The notes beneath the pieces are model-generated. The model was not told where the DNA came from. It saw nothing but the letters and a program-made list of their open reading frames with translations, and did no database searches. The position numbers were made by a program, and so were the translations under genes. DNA of 58,273 nucleotides from positions 49,653 to 107,925 of the forward strand of contig NZ_MDED01000013.1 in assembly GCF_002939885.1 (NCBI RefSeq), written 5' to 3'. Source of the stretch: Xanthomonas cucurbitae. GTDB lineage: Bacteria > Pseudomonadota > Gammaproteobacteria > Xanthomonadales > Xanthomonadaceae. Positions within the stretch are counted from its first letter, which is position 1. Every line of letters starts with the position of its first letter. This document shows positions 39,218 to 49,119 of the stretch, piece after piece.

Positions 39218-40924
39218 GTGAGCCAACCCGGCGCAGGAGCCAGCGACACGCCCGCCCAGCGCCGACAGCGCGGCCAACGGCTGGACGCGCTCGCCGTCTC
39301 GGCCACCCGTCAGCGCCGGCTGGCCGGCGTGGCAATAGCGTTGTCGGGTGTGCTGCTGCTGGCACAGGCGGGGACCATTGCCTGGTTGCTGCAGGCGGTA
39401 CTGGTGCAGCATCTGGCACTGTCGCAGCTGCGCGAGGCGGGTGCTGGCCTGCTGCTGGCGGTGTTCGGCCGTGCGCTGCTGACGGCCTGGGCGCAGTCGC
39501 TGACCGGCGAGGTGGCCGATGTCGCCAAGCGGGAACTGCGCGCCCGCATCGCTCGCCGCCTGGTGCAGCACGGGCCGGTGTGGTTGCGCCGGCAACGCAG
39601 CGGCGAGCTGGGCGAGCTGAGCCTGGCGCACACCGATGCGCTGGAAGGCTATTTTGTCGGCTACCAGCTGGCGCGGACCGAAATGCGGCTGGTGCCGCCG
39701 CTGATCCTGATCGCGGTGTTCTCCATCGATTGGGTGGTGGGCCTGGTATTGCTGCTGACCGCACCGCTGATTCCGTTCTTCATGATGCTGGTGGGCTGGG
39801 GCGCCGAAGCGGCCGGCCGCGAGCAATTGCGCGAGATGGCCCGCATGGGCGGGCACTTCGCTGACCGGCTCAAGGGTCTGGGCCTGCTGCGCGTGTATGG
39901 CCGCGGGCAGGCCGAATTGAGCGGCATTGGCGCCGCGGCCGAGGGCGTGCGCGAGCGTTCGCTGAAAGTGCTGCGCATCGCGTTTCTGTCCTCCACCGTG
40001 CTGGAGTTCTTTGCCTCGGTGAGCGTGGCGATCGTGGCCTTGTACTTCGGCCTGAGCTATCTGGGCATGCTCGATCTGCACGGCCTGCCCACGCTGGGCG
40101 CCGGCATGTTCTGCCTGTTGCTGGCGCCGGAATTCTTCGCGCCACTGCGGCGGCTGGCCGCCCATTACCACGACCGCGCCAATGCGCTGGCCGCCGTGGC
40201 CGAGGCTGAGCGCTTGCTGGAAGGCTTTGCAGACGACGCTGCAACCCGCGTGGCGATGCCGCTGCTTGCTGCCGCAGCGCCGGCGCAGATGCCCTTGCTG
40301 CAGGCGAGCGAATTGGCGTTGCGTCCTCCCGGCGCGCCGCAGGTGGTGGTCGAGCGGTTTTCGCTGGTGCTGGAACCCGGGCAACGGGTGGCGCTGATCG
40401 GCGCCAGCGGCAGCGGCAAGAGCACGCTGCTGGAAGGCCTGGCCGGCTGGCTCACCCCGGAAGCGGGCAGCCTGGTGCTGCGCCCCGGCACGCGGGTGGG
40501 CTATGCCACGCAACGGCCATACCTGTTCCACGGCAGCATTGCCGACAATCTGCGCCTGGCCGACCCGCAGGCCAGCGACGCGCGGCTGCATGCCGTGGCC
40601 GAGGCTGCGCAGGTGATGCGTTTTGCCGCGCAGCTGCCGGAGGGCCTGGACACGGTGATCGGTGAACGTGGTTTCGGGCTCTCCGGTGGTGAAGCGCGTC
40701 GCGTTGCGTTGGCGCGGCTGCTGCTGCGCGAGCCGGCGGTGTTGCTGCTGGACGAACCCACCGCCTTCCTCGACCCGGAGACCGAAGCAGAGTTGCTGCG
40801 CTCGCTGGGCGTGTTCGCACGCGGCCGTGCGCTGGTGCTGGCCACGCATAGCGCGGCGGTGATGGCATGGGCCGATACGGTGATCGACCTGCGCGGGGCG
40901 AGTGTGGGAGCGCAGCTGTCATGA
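39218..40924 (+). CDS. cydD: Cysteine/glutathione ABC transporter CydD subunit
   Basis: Half-transporter of CydDC, which exports cysteine and glutathione to the periplasm and is needed for bd oxidase assembly. The 568-residue protein has six helices, then an ABC domain with Walker A GASGSGKST, signature LSGGEARR and Walker B VLLLDEP. A GTG start at 39218 is the best in-frame choice, as no ATG is available near the conserved start. Its stop overlaps cydC (ATGA). Confidence 0.9.
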   Translation: MSQPGAGASDTPAQRRQRGQRLDALAVSATRQRRLAGVAIALSGVLLLAQAGTIAWLLQAVLVQHLALSQLREAGAGLLLAVFGRALLTAWAQSLTGEVADVAKRELRARIARRLVQHGPVWLRRQRSGELGELSLAHTDALEGYFVGYQLARTEMRLVPPLILIAVFSIDWVVGLVLLLTAPLIPFFMMLVGWGAEAAGREQLREMARMGGHFADRLKGLGLLRVYGRGQAELSGIGAAAEGVRERSLKVLRIAFLSSTVLEFFASVSVAIVALYFGLSYLGMLDLHGLPTLGAGMFCLLLAPEFFAPLRRLAAHYHDRANALAAVAEAERLLEGFADDAATRVAMPLLAAAAPAQMPLLQASELALRPPGAPQVVVERFSLVLEPGQRVALIGASGSGKSTLLEGLAGWLTPEAGSLVLRPGTRVGYATQRPYLFHGSIADNLRLADPQASDARLHAVAEAAQVMRFAAQLPEGLDTVIGERGFGLSGGEARRVALARLLLREPAVLLLDEPTAFLDPETEAELLRSLGVFARGRALVLATHSAAVMAWADTVIDLRGASVGAQLS

Positions 40925-42597
40925 GCGCTGCACGCCACGACCGTCTGCGCGACGTCTTCGCCCGGCATGCCTGGCGGCTGGGTCTATCGGCACTGTTGGT
41001 GCTGGTCACCCTGCTGGCCGGGGTAGGCCTGCTGGCCTTGTCTGGCGGCTTCCTGACTGCTGCCGCCCTGGCCGGCGTGGTCGGCATGGGCGCCGGCTTC
41101 AATTTCTTTTCGCCCTCGGCCGGCATCCGCGCCCTGACGTTCGCGCGCATCGTGTCGCGCTATGGCGAAAAACTGATCGGCCACGATGCCACCTTGCGTA
41201 TCGCCCGCGATCTGCGCGTGTGGTTCTTCCGCCGCGCCCTGCCGCTGGCACCGGGGCGCCTGTCGGCCACGCGGACCGGCGATCTGCTGGCGCGGCTGAT
41301 GTCCGACATCGGCGAGGTCGATGGCGTGAGCGTGCGCGCGCTGGCGCCGCTGGCGGCATTGCTGGGCATCTGGGTGGCTGGCATGGTGGCTGCCGCCTTG
41401 ATCCATCCGCCTGCGGCGCTATTGCTGCTGACCTTGGGTGTGGCGATCGGCGGGCTGCTGCCATGGCAAGTGGCACGCGGCGGCGCGCAGCGCGAGCAAC
41501 TGCGCGCACGCCAGCGCACGCAGTTACGGACGCGGGTATTCGAGGGCCTGGAAGGCGCAGCGGATCTGGCTGCGGTCAACGCCCAGGATGCCTGGCTGCA
41601 GCAGGTCGATGCGGACTCTGCGGCGCTGGGCGACGGCGATCGCCTGCAGCGCCGGCGGTTGATCGGCGGCAACCTGCTGCATGCGATCTGCGGCGGCATC
41701 GGGTTGGCCGGCATGCTGTGGCTGGCACTGCGCGCCGCCGAGCAGGGCGCGATCACTGCCGAGATGGCGGCCGCGCTGGTGTTTCTCACCATGGCGTTGC
41801 TGGACGGGTGGGCCGGCGCCGGGCTGGCCCTGCAGGCGCTGCAGAGCGCGTGCGTGGCGGCCGGGCGGTTGCAGGCCATTGTCGATCAGGCACCCTCGGT
41901 CAGCGACCCGGCCCAGCCCGCCGAGGTGCCGCGCACGGGCACGCTGCAGTTGCAACAGGTGTCCTTCGCCTGGCCAGGTAGCGTGCGTCCGGTGCTGCAG
42001 GCACTTGATCTGACCCTGGCAGCCGGTGAGCGCATCGCCATCAGCGGCGACAGCGGCAGCGGCAAGAGCACCTTGTCGGCGCTGCTGCTGCGGTTGTGGG
42101 ATCCGCAGGCCGGGCAGGTCCGCTATGCCGGTATCGATCTGCGGCAGTGCGCGCAGGCGCACTGGCATCAGCGCATTGCCTGGTTGCCGCAGCATGCGCC
42201 GGTGTTTGCCGGCAGCGTGCGCGAAAACCTGCTGATCGGCGATGCCGACGCCAGCGACGCTTCATTGTGGGCCGTACTCGACCAGGTGCGTCTACGCGAC
42301 TGGGCCAGCGCGCAGAACGGGCTGGAGACCTGGGTTGGCGAGAATGGCGCCACGCTGTCTGCCGGCCAGGCACGCCGCCTGGCGTTGGCGCGCGCCTTGC
42401 TGCGCGATGCACCCATCCTGCTGCTGGACGAACCCACCGACGGGCTCGATGTGGATACCGCCCACGCCTTGCTGCTGGATCTGGCCGCCGCGCTCGGCGA
42501 GCGCAGCCTGGTGATGATTACCCACGACAGCGTGCCCGCCGGTGTCGTGCACCGGCATTACCGCATGCGTGATGGAACGCTGCAGCCGCTGGAGTGA
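40921..42597 (+). CDS. cydC: Cysteine/glutathione ABC transporter CydC subunit
   Basis: Second half of CydDC; 558 residues. Membrane domain to about residue 320, then Walker A SGDSGSGKST, signature LSAGQARRLALARALL and Walker B ILLLDEPTDGLD. The signature has Ala in place of the usual second Gly (LSAGQ), a tolerated form. Overlaps cydD by four bases. Confidence 0.93.
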   Translation: MSAARHDRLRDVFARHAWRLGLSALLVLVTLLAGVGLLALSGGFLTAAALAGVVGMGAGFNFFSPSAGIRALTFARIVSRYGEKLIGHDATLRIARDLRVWFFRRALPLAPGRLSATRTGDLLARLMSDIGEVDGVSVRALAPLAALLGIWVAGMVAAALIHPPAALLLLTLGVAIGGLLPWQVARGGAQREQLRARQRTQLRTRVFEGLEGAADLAAVNAQDAWLQQVDADSAALGDGDRLQRRRLIGGNLLHAICGGIGLAGMLWLALRAAEQGAITAEMAAALVFLTMALLDGWAGAGLALQALQSACVAAGRLQAIVDQAPSVSDPAQPAEVPRTGTLQLQQVSFAWPGSVRPVLQALDLTLAAGERIAISGDSGSGKSTLSALLLRLWDPQAGQVRYAGIDLRQCAQAHWHQRIAWLPQHAPVFAGSVRENLLIGDADASDASLWAVLDQVRLRDWASAQNGLETWVGENGATLSAGQARRLALARALLRDAPILLLDEPTDGLDVDTAHALLLDLAAALGERSLVMITHDSVPAGVVHRHYRMRDGTLQPLE

Positions 42598-42650
42598 GCG
42601 GCCTCGCAATGGGTGCGCCGCTGCGCGCGCGACGCAGGGGGCGATGTTCC

Positions 42651-43037
42651 TCAGCTTGTCAGATACACCGCCCAGGCCAGGGCCGCAGCGTTGGCGAGCG
42701 CGCTGGCCCAGAACGCGATCTGGAACGAGATCTTGGCGGTCTTGTGCCGGAACAGCGATTGCGCCAGCACTGCGCCGGGCCAACCGCCGAGCAATGCGAT
42801 GGCATGCAGGGCCGCTTCCGGGGTGCGGCGCTGGCCGCGCGTGGCGGAGGTCTTGTCCAGCCGATAGGCGATCAGTGCCGCAATGCTGGTGGCCGCGTAC
42901 CAGAGTGCGATCGCAGCCGGCAGCCGATCGGCCAGCACCAGGCCAAGCATCCCCACAGCGAACAGGCCGGCCAGCAGCCGGCGCGGCAGCGCACTGCTGG
43001 CGGTTTGCGGTGGCCGTGGTCTGGATCTGGCCCTCAA
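42651..43037 (-). CDS. DUF1294 membrane protein
   Basis: A 128-residue protein with four predicted helices and the family motif YRLDKTSATRGQRRTPEAALHAIALLGGWPGA, followed by QSLFRHKTAKISF. In other bacteria the domain is often fused to a cold-shock domain, which is absent here. Its role is unknown. It is 8 bp downstream of metX on the same strand. Confidence 0.85.
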   Translation of the reverse strand: MRARSRPRPPQTASSALPRRLLAGLFAVGMLGLVLADRLPAAIALWYAATSIAALIAYRLDKTSATRGQRRTPEAALHAIALLGGWPGAVLAQSLFRHKTAKISFQIAFWASALANAAALAWAVYLTS

Positions 43038-43045
43038 CCTGGCAA

Positions 43046-44248
43046 TCAGCAGGCGTCCAGGAAGTCGCGGACCGCCGGGCCGAAGCGGGCGAAATCCACC
43101 AGGAAGGCATCGTGGCCCTGCGGCGAGTCCAGGCCGATGAAGCGGGTATCCGCACCACCGGCGCGCAGGCCATCGGCGATCTGTTCCTGTTGCTGCACCG
43201 GGAACAGGATGTCGGTGTTGGCGCCGATCGACAGCGCGCGCGCGATGCGGATGCGCGACAGGCCGGCCAGCACCTTGTCATCGCTGGAGCCCTGGCTTGC
43301 CGACGGGTTGCCGAGGGGCGCGCTGGTGTTGCGGGCGGCAGCCAATGGCGTCTGTGCGCTCGGTGCTGGCTCGGCGTAATCGGCCAGGTCGAACCAGTCC
43401 ATTGAGCGGCTCAGGTACAGATAGCAGTTGGGATCGAAGAAGCGCACGAAGCGGCGTGCGTGGCCTTCCAGATAGCTTTCCACCTGGAATTCCAGCCCGA
43501 ACGGATCGTCGGCGGCCTGCTCGGAATCCAGCCGCACGCGGCCAAAGCGCCCATCCCATTCCAGCGCCGAACGATAGGTGATGACGCCAAGTTTGCGTGC
43601 CATGCGCATGCCCGATTCCGGGTAGTGGGTATCGTCGTAATGGCCCCCGTTCCAGTTGGGGTCCAGCCGGATCGCCTCGCGCTGCAGCGAGCGGATGGCG
43701 ATAGAGAATGGCAAGGCCTGCGCGCTGCCGGAGATGTTGATATGGCTGCGCGCGATGCCGGGGTGGCGCAGCAGCAGCGCCAGCGCGGTCATGCCGCCCA
43801 TCGAATTGCCGATCAGGCAGGCCAGTTGCGCGATGCCCAGCCCACGCACCACATCGGCGGCGGCATCGGCCACGTCTTCGATCGACAGATCCGGAAACCC
43901 CAGCCGATAGCGCTCGCCGGTGGCCGGATCGATCGAGGCCGGTCCAGTGGAACCCTTGCAGCTGCCCAGCGAATTGACGCAGACCACGAACCAGCGTGTG
44001 GTGTCGATCGGTTTGCCCGGCCCCAGCATTGCTTCCCACCAACCCGGTTCCGGGTTGGCCTGGTTGGCTGCGGCATGCGCGTTGGGCGACAGCCCGGTGA
44101 CGATCAAGATCGCGTTGCTGCGATCGGCGGCCAACGTGCCCCAGGTCTCGTAGGCGATGTACGCCTGATGCAGCACGCCGCCGCGCTTCATTGCAAACGG
44201 CGAGGGCAGGGCGTGGAACAGGGTGCCGGTGGGGATGAATTCGGTCAT
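43046..44248 (-). CDS. metX: MetX-type homoserine/serine O-acyltransferase
   Basis: Alpha/beta-hydrolase acyltransferase of 400 residues with the nucleophile elbow GNSMGGM and the C-terminal DSPQGHDAFL holding the catalytic His; Asp is in the GANTDILFP loop. MetX enzymes acylate homoserine for methionine synthesis, but Xanthomonadales members have been reported to use succinyl-CoA, some with serine as acceptor. I cannot settle acyl donor or acceptor from sequence. A serine-rich insert (residues about 325-340) lies between core strands. Confidence 0.85.
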   Translation of the reverse strand: MTEFIPTGTLFHALPSPFAMKRGGVLHQAYIAYETWGTLAADRSNAILIVTGLSPNAHAAANQANPEPGWWEAMLGPGKPIDTTRWFVVCVNSLGSCKGSTGPASIDPATGERYRLGFPDLSIEDVADAAADVVRGLGIAQLACLIGNSMGGMTALALLLRHPGIARSHINISGSAQALPFSIAIRSLQREAIRLDPNWNGGHYDDTHYPESGMRMARKLGVITYRSALEWDGRFGRVRLDSEQAADDPFGLEFQVESYLEGHARRFVRFFDPNCYLYLSRSMDWFDLADYAEPAPSAQTPLAAARNTSAPLGNPSASQGSSDDKVLAGLSRIRIARALSIGANTDILFPVQQQEQIADGLRAGGADTRFIGLDSPQGHDAFLVDFARFGPAVRDFLDAC

Positions 44249-44254
44249 GGGGGT

Positions 44255-44282
44255 GGGAATTGGGAATCGGGAATCGGGAATC
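44255..44282 (+). repeat. Heptamer array before metX
   Basis: GGGAATT then three GGGAATC. On the metX strand this reads GATTCCC and ends six bases before the start codon. Confidence 0.88.
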
Positions 44283-44378
44283 GAGAGGAGCGACTGGCTG
44301 TGCTCTGGCAATGCCAGTGAGGGCACTTTGAGCAACCTTGAATTCCGTGACGGTCGAGGGACGCAATATCGATTGCGA

Positions 44379-45392
44379 TCAGCGTCCGATCACCAGCTCT
44401 ACTGGGCCGTTGGCGGGCAGTTGCACGCTGATCGGCGTGCTTTCCACATCGTCGGCCTGGCGCATTGCGTTGCCACTGCGCGACAGCCGTGCCAGCACCT
44501 GCACGCTGTCCAGCGACGACAGCTTGCGGGTGGGCATCGGGCTGTCGCCGTCGTCCAGGGTGATGGTCAGCGGCAGTTCGCTGAGGGCGTGTTTTTCCAC
44601 CGCCACCGGCATCGGGGTGTCGGTGGCGCGGGCGATCACGAACACGCTGGTGTCGCCGGGCAGCGCGGCGCGTTTGGCAAATTCCGCATCCAGCGCGATG
44701 CGCACATTGATGCGCTTGCCGGCTGCCGCATCGGCGCCGCTGTCGGGCGCTGTCGGCAGGGCTGCAAGCCCGGCTTCCCGGCGTGCAGCGTTGATCTGCT
44801 CAAGCAGGCCAGGGCGGGTGCTGGCGTCGACCACCTGCAGCAATGGCTTCCAGGTGGCGCTGGCCTTGGCCGGCTGGCCGGCCTGGCGCTGCACCACGCC
44901 CAGAAACCAGCGTGCGCGCTGGTGGTCCGGTTGCACGCTGAGCGCATGCTCGAGCAGGCGCATCGCCTGCGGATCCGGGCGGCCGCTGTCGTCGGCAAGC
45001 ATGCGCGCCTGCGCGGCCGCCACCAGTACGTCGGGTTCATCCGGCCGCAGCGCCACCGCGCGCGCAAAGGCATCGCGGGCGTCGGCGAATTTCTGCTGGC
45101 TGGACAGCGAACGTCCCAACAGCACCCAGCCTTCGGCCTGGTCGGGATTGCGCGCCAGGGCGGCGCGCAGCTGCACGATGGCCTCCTCCAGCGTGCGTGG
45201 CGTGTCCGGGCGGTTGGCGGCCAGCGCGATCGCGCCCGGCGTGCCCACCAACCAGTACAGCGCTGCACTGGCGGCCAGCAGCAGCGCCGCCACGCTGGCG
45301 GCCAGCCCGCGCGTCTGCCGCCACAGCGGCCGCAACGCCACGCCAAAGGCCAGCAGCGCAACGACCACCACCGCCATCACGAAATCGACCAT
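44379..45392 (-). CDS. ccmI: Cytochrome c maturation protein CcmI (TPR type)
   Basis: Apocytochrome chaperone of 337 residues. It has two N-terminal helices (MVDFVMAVVVVALLAFG and a second near residue 40), then three or four TPR motifs and a C-terminal periplasmic domain. Its start overlaps the ccmH stop (TGATG). Last gene of the ccm cluster. Confidence 0.88.
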   Translation of the reverse strand: MVDFVMAVVVVALLAFGVALRPLWRQTRGLAASVAALLLAASAALYWLVGTPGAIALAANRPDTPRTLEEAIVQLRAALARNPDQAEGWVLLGRSLSSQQKFADARDAFARAVALRPDEPDVLVAAAQARMLADDSGRPDPQAMRLLEHALSVQPDHQRARWFLGVVQRQAGQPAKASATWKPLLQVVDASTRPGLLEQINAARREAGLAALPTAPDSGADAAAGKRINVRIALDAEFAKRAALPGDTSVFVIARATDTPMPVAVEKHALSELPLTITLDDGDSPMPTRKLSSLDSVQVLARLSRSGNAMRQADDVESTPISVQLPANGPVELVIGR

Positions 45393-45826
45393 CACCACTC
45401 CTGCTCGTCGGGCGGCAGCGCGGGCGCGGCGGCGCTGCGGCGGCGTACCACCATGACCACCGCCGTGCCGCCCAGCAGCAACACCAGCAACGGGCCGAAC
45501 CACAGCAACCAGGTACGCGATTCCACCTGCGGCCGGTACAGCACGAATTGCCCGTAGCGCGCGACCAGGAACTGCCGGATCTGCGCATCGCTGCGGCCCT
45601 GCTGCATCAGCGCCAGCACTTCGCGGCGCAGATCCTGCGCAATCTGCGCGTTGGAATCGGCCAGCGACTGGTTCTGGCATTGCACGCAGCGCAGCTCGGC
45701 GGTCAGCGCGTGGAAGCGCGCCTCCTCGGCGGCGGAACGGTAATGCGGCGGCGCGTGATCGCCCACCGGCTGGGCCACGGCCAGCCAGGGGAGCAACAGC
45801 AGCGTCAGCAGCCAGGCGCGGCTCAT
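45392..45826 (-). CDS. ccmH: Cytochrome c maturation protein CcmH
   Basis: Thiol-reducing protein of 144 residues with a signal peptide, the motif LRCVQCQNQSLADS (Cys47, Cys50) and one C-terminal membrane helix. It acts on apocytochrome CXXCH. Start overlaps ccmG, stop overlaps ccmI. Confidence 0.94.
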   Translation of the reverse strand: MSRAWLLTLLLLPWLAVAQPVGDHAPPHYRSAAEEARFHALTAELRCVQCQNQSLADSNAQIAQDLRREVLALMQQGRSDAQIRQFLVARYGQFVLYRPQVESRTWLLWFGPLLVLLLGGTAVVMVVRRRSAAAPALPPDEQEW

Positions 45827-46425
45827 GGCTTGGCGTGCAGGTCCGGGGCGGCGGTGGGCGAGCGTTCGATCCGGCTCAATGCCGGAATCAGCTGGGTGTC
45901 GATGATGGACTGGGTGAGCATGCCGCTGTATTTCCAGCGCACCACGCCGCGCCCGTCGACCAGAAAGGTTTCCGGCGCCGCCGCAATGCCGAAGTCGATG
46001 GCGGTGCGTCCGTCGACGTCGGCGACCACCAGCAGGTACGGGTTGCCCAATTGCTCGAGCCAGCGCAGGGCATCGGCGCGCTCGTCCTTCCAGTTGTAGC
46101 CAATCACGCGCACCCGCTTGGTCAGCGCAAACTTGCTCAGCACCGGGTGTTCTTCGCGGCAGGCCGGGCACCAGCTGCCCCACACATTGATGATGTAGGG
46201 CGCGCCGCGCAGCTCACGCGCGTGCACCACGATGCTGGGGTCGTGCAGCAACGGCAGCGCGAACTCCGGCGCCGGCTTGCCGATCAGCGCCGAGGGCAGG
46301 GCATCGCGATCGCCCTGTCCAGAGCGGACCACCGCATAGACCAACAGTGCCGCCAGGGCGAGCAGCAGCACGATGGCGCCCACGAGAACCGCAGTGGGCA
46401 GGCGGGGTGAACGTGACTCAGACAT
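45823..46425 (-). CDS. ccmG: Thiol:disulfide interchange protein CcmG/DsbE
   Basis: Membrane-anchored thioredoxin of 200 residues with helix at residues 11-33, the WCPAC active site (Cys86, Cys89) and the GAAPET-type cis-Pro region. It reduces apocytochrome or CcmH disulfides in the periplasm. It overlaps ccmF by 8 bp and ccmH by 4 bp. Confidence 0.95.
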   Translation of the reverse strand: MSESRSPRLPTAVLVGAIVLLLALAALLVYAVVRSGQGDRDALPSALIGKPAPEFALPLLHDPSIVVHARELRGAPYIINVWGSWCPACREEHPVLSKFALTKRVRVIGYNWKDERADALRWLEQLGNPYLLVVADVDGRTAIDFGIAAAPETFLVDGRGVVRWKYSGMLTQSIIDTQLIPALSRIERSPTAAPDLHAKP

Positions 46426-48355
46426 CTTGGATCTCCGCAGGACGACGAAAACGCCGGTCGGCCGCGGTGACCAGGCCGCCGAGCGCCATCAGCAGCGCTC
46501 CCAGCCAGATCCAGCGCACGAACGGTTTGAGGTGGACGCGCACCGCCCAGGCCTGGTTGCCCAGCGGTTCGCCAAGGGCGACATACAGGTCGCCAAACGG
46601 ACCGGGGCGGATCGCCGCCTCGGTCAGGGTCTGTCCGCCGCTGGCGTAGCGGCGTTTTTCGGCATGCAGCATGCCAACCGGCACATCGTCCTTGAACACC
46701 TGCAGGTTGGCGCGGTCGGACAGGTAGTTCGGCCCGCGCAGTTCTTGCAGATTCTCGAAATGCAGCGAATATCGCCCGATCTCTAGCTGCTGGCCCGGTG
46801 CCAGCGCCACTTCACGCTGCAGGCTCAGCGATTCCACCAGCAGCGCGCCGGCCAGGAACACCGCCACTCCAAGATGCGCCAGCGTCATGCCCAGCATCTC
46901 GGCGGTGAATCGCCGGCCCTTGGCGGCACGCCGCGTCCATAGGAAGCGCAGCGTGCCGAACAGCACCCACGCCGCGCCGGTGACGCCGATGGCTGCCTTC
47001 AGCTGCCCTTGCGGCGCCATGCACCAGGCCAGCACGCCAGCGGCCAGCGCCAGGCCGGCCCAGGGCGCCAGCAGGGCCAGCGGCCGCGAGGCCTGTTCAC
47101 GCTGCCAGCGCGTGAGCGGGCCAAAGGGCAGCAACGCCACCAATGGCGCCATCAACACCACGAACAAGGTGCCGAAGTAGGGCGGGCCCACCGACAGCTT
47201 GCCCATCCCCAACGCATCGGCCAGCAGCGGGTACAGCGTGCCCAGCAACACCATCGCGCAGGCGCAGGTCAGCAGCAGGTTGTTGAGCAGCAGCAGCGTC
47301 TCGCGTGAGCTGCCGGCAAACGCGCGGCGCGGGTCGTTACCGGGCGCCAGGCGCGGCGCGCGGATCGCGTACAGCAGCAACGCGCCACCCACTACCGCCA
47401 GCAGGAACACCAGGATGAACACGCCGCGCGACGGATCGGCGGCGAACGAATGCACGCTGGTCAGCACGCCCGAGCGCACCAGGAAGGTGCCCAGCAGCGA
47501 CAACGCGAAGGCGGCGATCGCCAGCAACAGCGTCCAGCTGGCGAAGCTGCCGCGCTTTTCGGTGACTGCCTGGGAATGCAGCAGGGCAGTGCCGACCAGC
47601 CATGGCATGAAGCTGGCGTTTTCCACCGGGTCCCAGAACCACCAGCCGCCCCAGCCCAGCTCGTAGTACGCCCACCAACTGCCCAGCGCAATGCCCACGG
47701 TGAGCATGGCCCAGGCCACGTTGGTCCAGGGCCGGGTCCAGCGCAGCCAGCGCGCGTCCATCCGCCCCTCCAGCAGCGCGGCGATGGCGAAGGCAAACGG
47801 CACCGCAAAGCCGACATAGCCGCAGTACAACATTGGCGGGTGGATGATCAGGCCCGGGTCCTGCAGCAGGGGATTGAGATCGGCGCCTTCGGGCGGCACC
47901 GGGAGCAGGCGCGCGAACGGATTGGAGGTGAACAGCAGGAACGCCAGGAAACCCACGCTGATGAGCGCCATCACCCCGAGCACCCGCGCCACCACCTGCG
48001 CCGGCAATTGCCGCGACCACAGCGCCACCGCGCCGGTCCACAGCGCCAGCACCAGCGTCCACAGCAGCAGCGAGCCCTCGTGCGCGCCCCACACCGCCGA
48101 ATAGCGATAGATCAACGGCAGCAGGCTGTTGGAGTTTTCGGCCACATAGCGCACCGAAAAGTCCTGCACCAGGAAGGCATGCGTCAGCAACGCGAAGGCC
48201 GTGGCGATCAGGCCCAGCTGCACCAGCGCCGCCGGCCGCGCCACCGCCATCCAGCTGGCATGCCCGCGTTGTGCGCCGGCCAGCGGCAAGGCGGCCTGCA
48301 CCAGCGCGACCAGCAAGACCAGGACCAGCAGGAAGGTGCCGAGCTCAGGAAGCAT
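46418..48355 (-). CDS. ccmF: Heme lyase CcmF
   Basis: Polytopic protein of 645 residues that ligates heme to apocytochrome c. The tryptophan-rich WGGWWFWDPVENASFMPW motif is intact and conserved His residues flank it. I start at MLPELGTF (48355); an upstream in-frame ATG would add residues coded by the GGGGACC repeats. Confidence 0.95.
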   Translation of the reverse strand: MLPELGTFLLVLVLLVALVQAALPLAGAQRGHASWMAVARPAALVQLGLIATAFALLTHAFLVQDFSVRYVAENSNSLLPLIYRYSAVWGAHEGSLLLWTLVLALWTGAVALWSRQLPAQVVARVLGVMALISVGFLAFLLFTSNPFARLLPVPPEGADLNPLLQDPGLIIHPPMLYCGYVGFAVPFAFAIAALLEGRMDARWLRWTRPWTNVAWAMLTVGIALGSWWAYYELGWGGWWFWDPVENASFMPWLVGTALLHSQAVTEKRGSFASWTLLLAIAAFALSLLGTFLVRSGVLTSVHSFAADPSRGVFILVFLLAVVGGALLLYAIRAPRLAPGNDPRRAFAGSSRETLLLLNNLLLTCACAMVLLGTLYPLLADALGMGKLSVGPPYFGTLFVVLMAPLVALLPFGPLTRWQREQASRPLALLAPWAGLALAAGVLAWCMAPQGQLKAAIGVTGAAWVLFGTLRFLWTRRAAKGRRFTAEMLGMTLAHLGVAVFLAGALLVESLSLQREVALAPGQQLEIGRYSLHFENLQELRGPNYLSDRANLQVFKDDVPVGMLHAEKRRYASGGQTLTEAAIRPGPFGDLYVALGEPLGNQAWAVRVHLKPFVRWIWLGALLMALGGLVTAADRRFRRPAEIQDV

Positions 48356-48370
48356 GGGAGAGCCAGGACA

Positions 48371-48488
48371 GGGGACCGGGGACCGGGGAGCCCGGAAATA
48401 CACGATTCCTGGCGCGGCTGGGATGCGTGCAAGGGTCAACCGCTGCGAGGCGCTTTTCCCGGCTGCCCGGTCCCCGGTCCCCGGTCCC
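48371..48488. repeat. Inverted GGGGACC heptamer arrays between ccmE and ccmF
   Basis: GGGGACC units at 48371-48390 face GGTCCCC units at 48467-48488 across about 76 bp. On the ccm strand GGGACCG units follow the ccmE stop and CGGTCCC units precede the ccmF start. Confidence 0.88.
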
Positions 48489-48502
48489 GACAGGCCTCCC
48501 CC

Positions 48503-49115
<613 letters not shown>

Positions 49116-49119
<4 letters not shown>

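Noticed and set aside
37426..39864. 812-codon frame antisense to cydA, running into cydD
   Set aside because: Composition is His/Gln/Arg-rich noise opposite a conserved gene; cydA is certain on the other strand.
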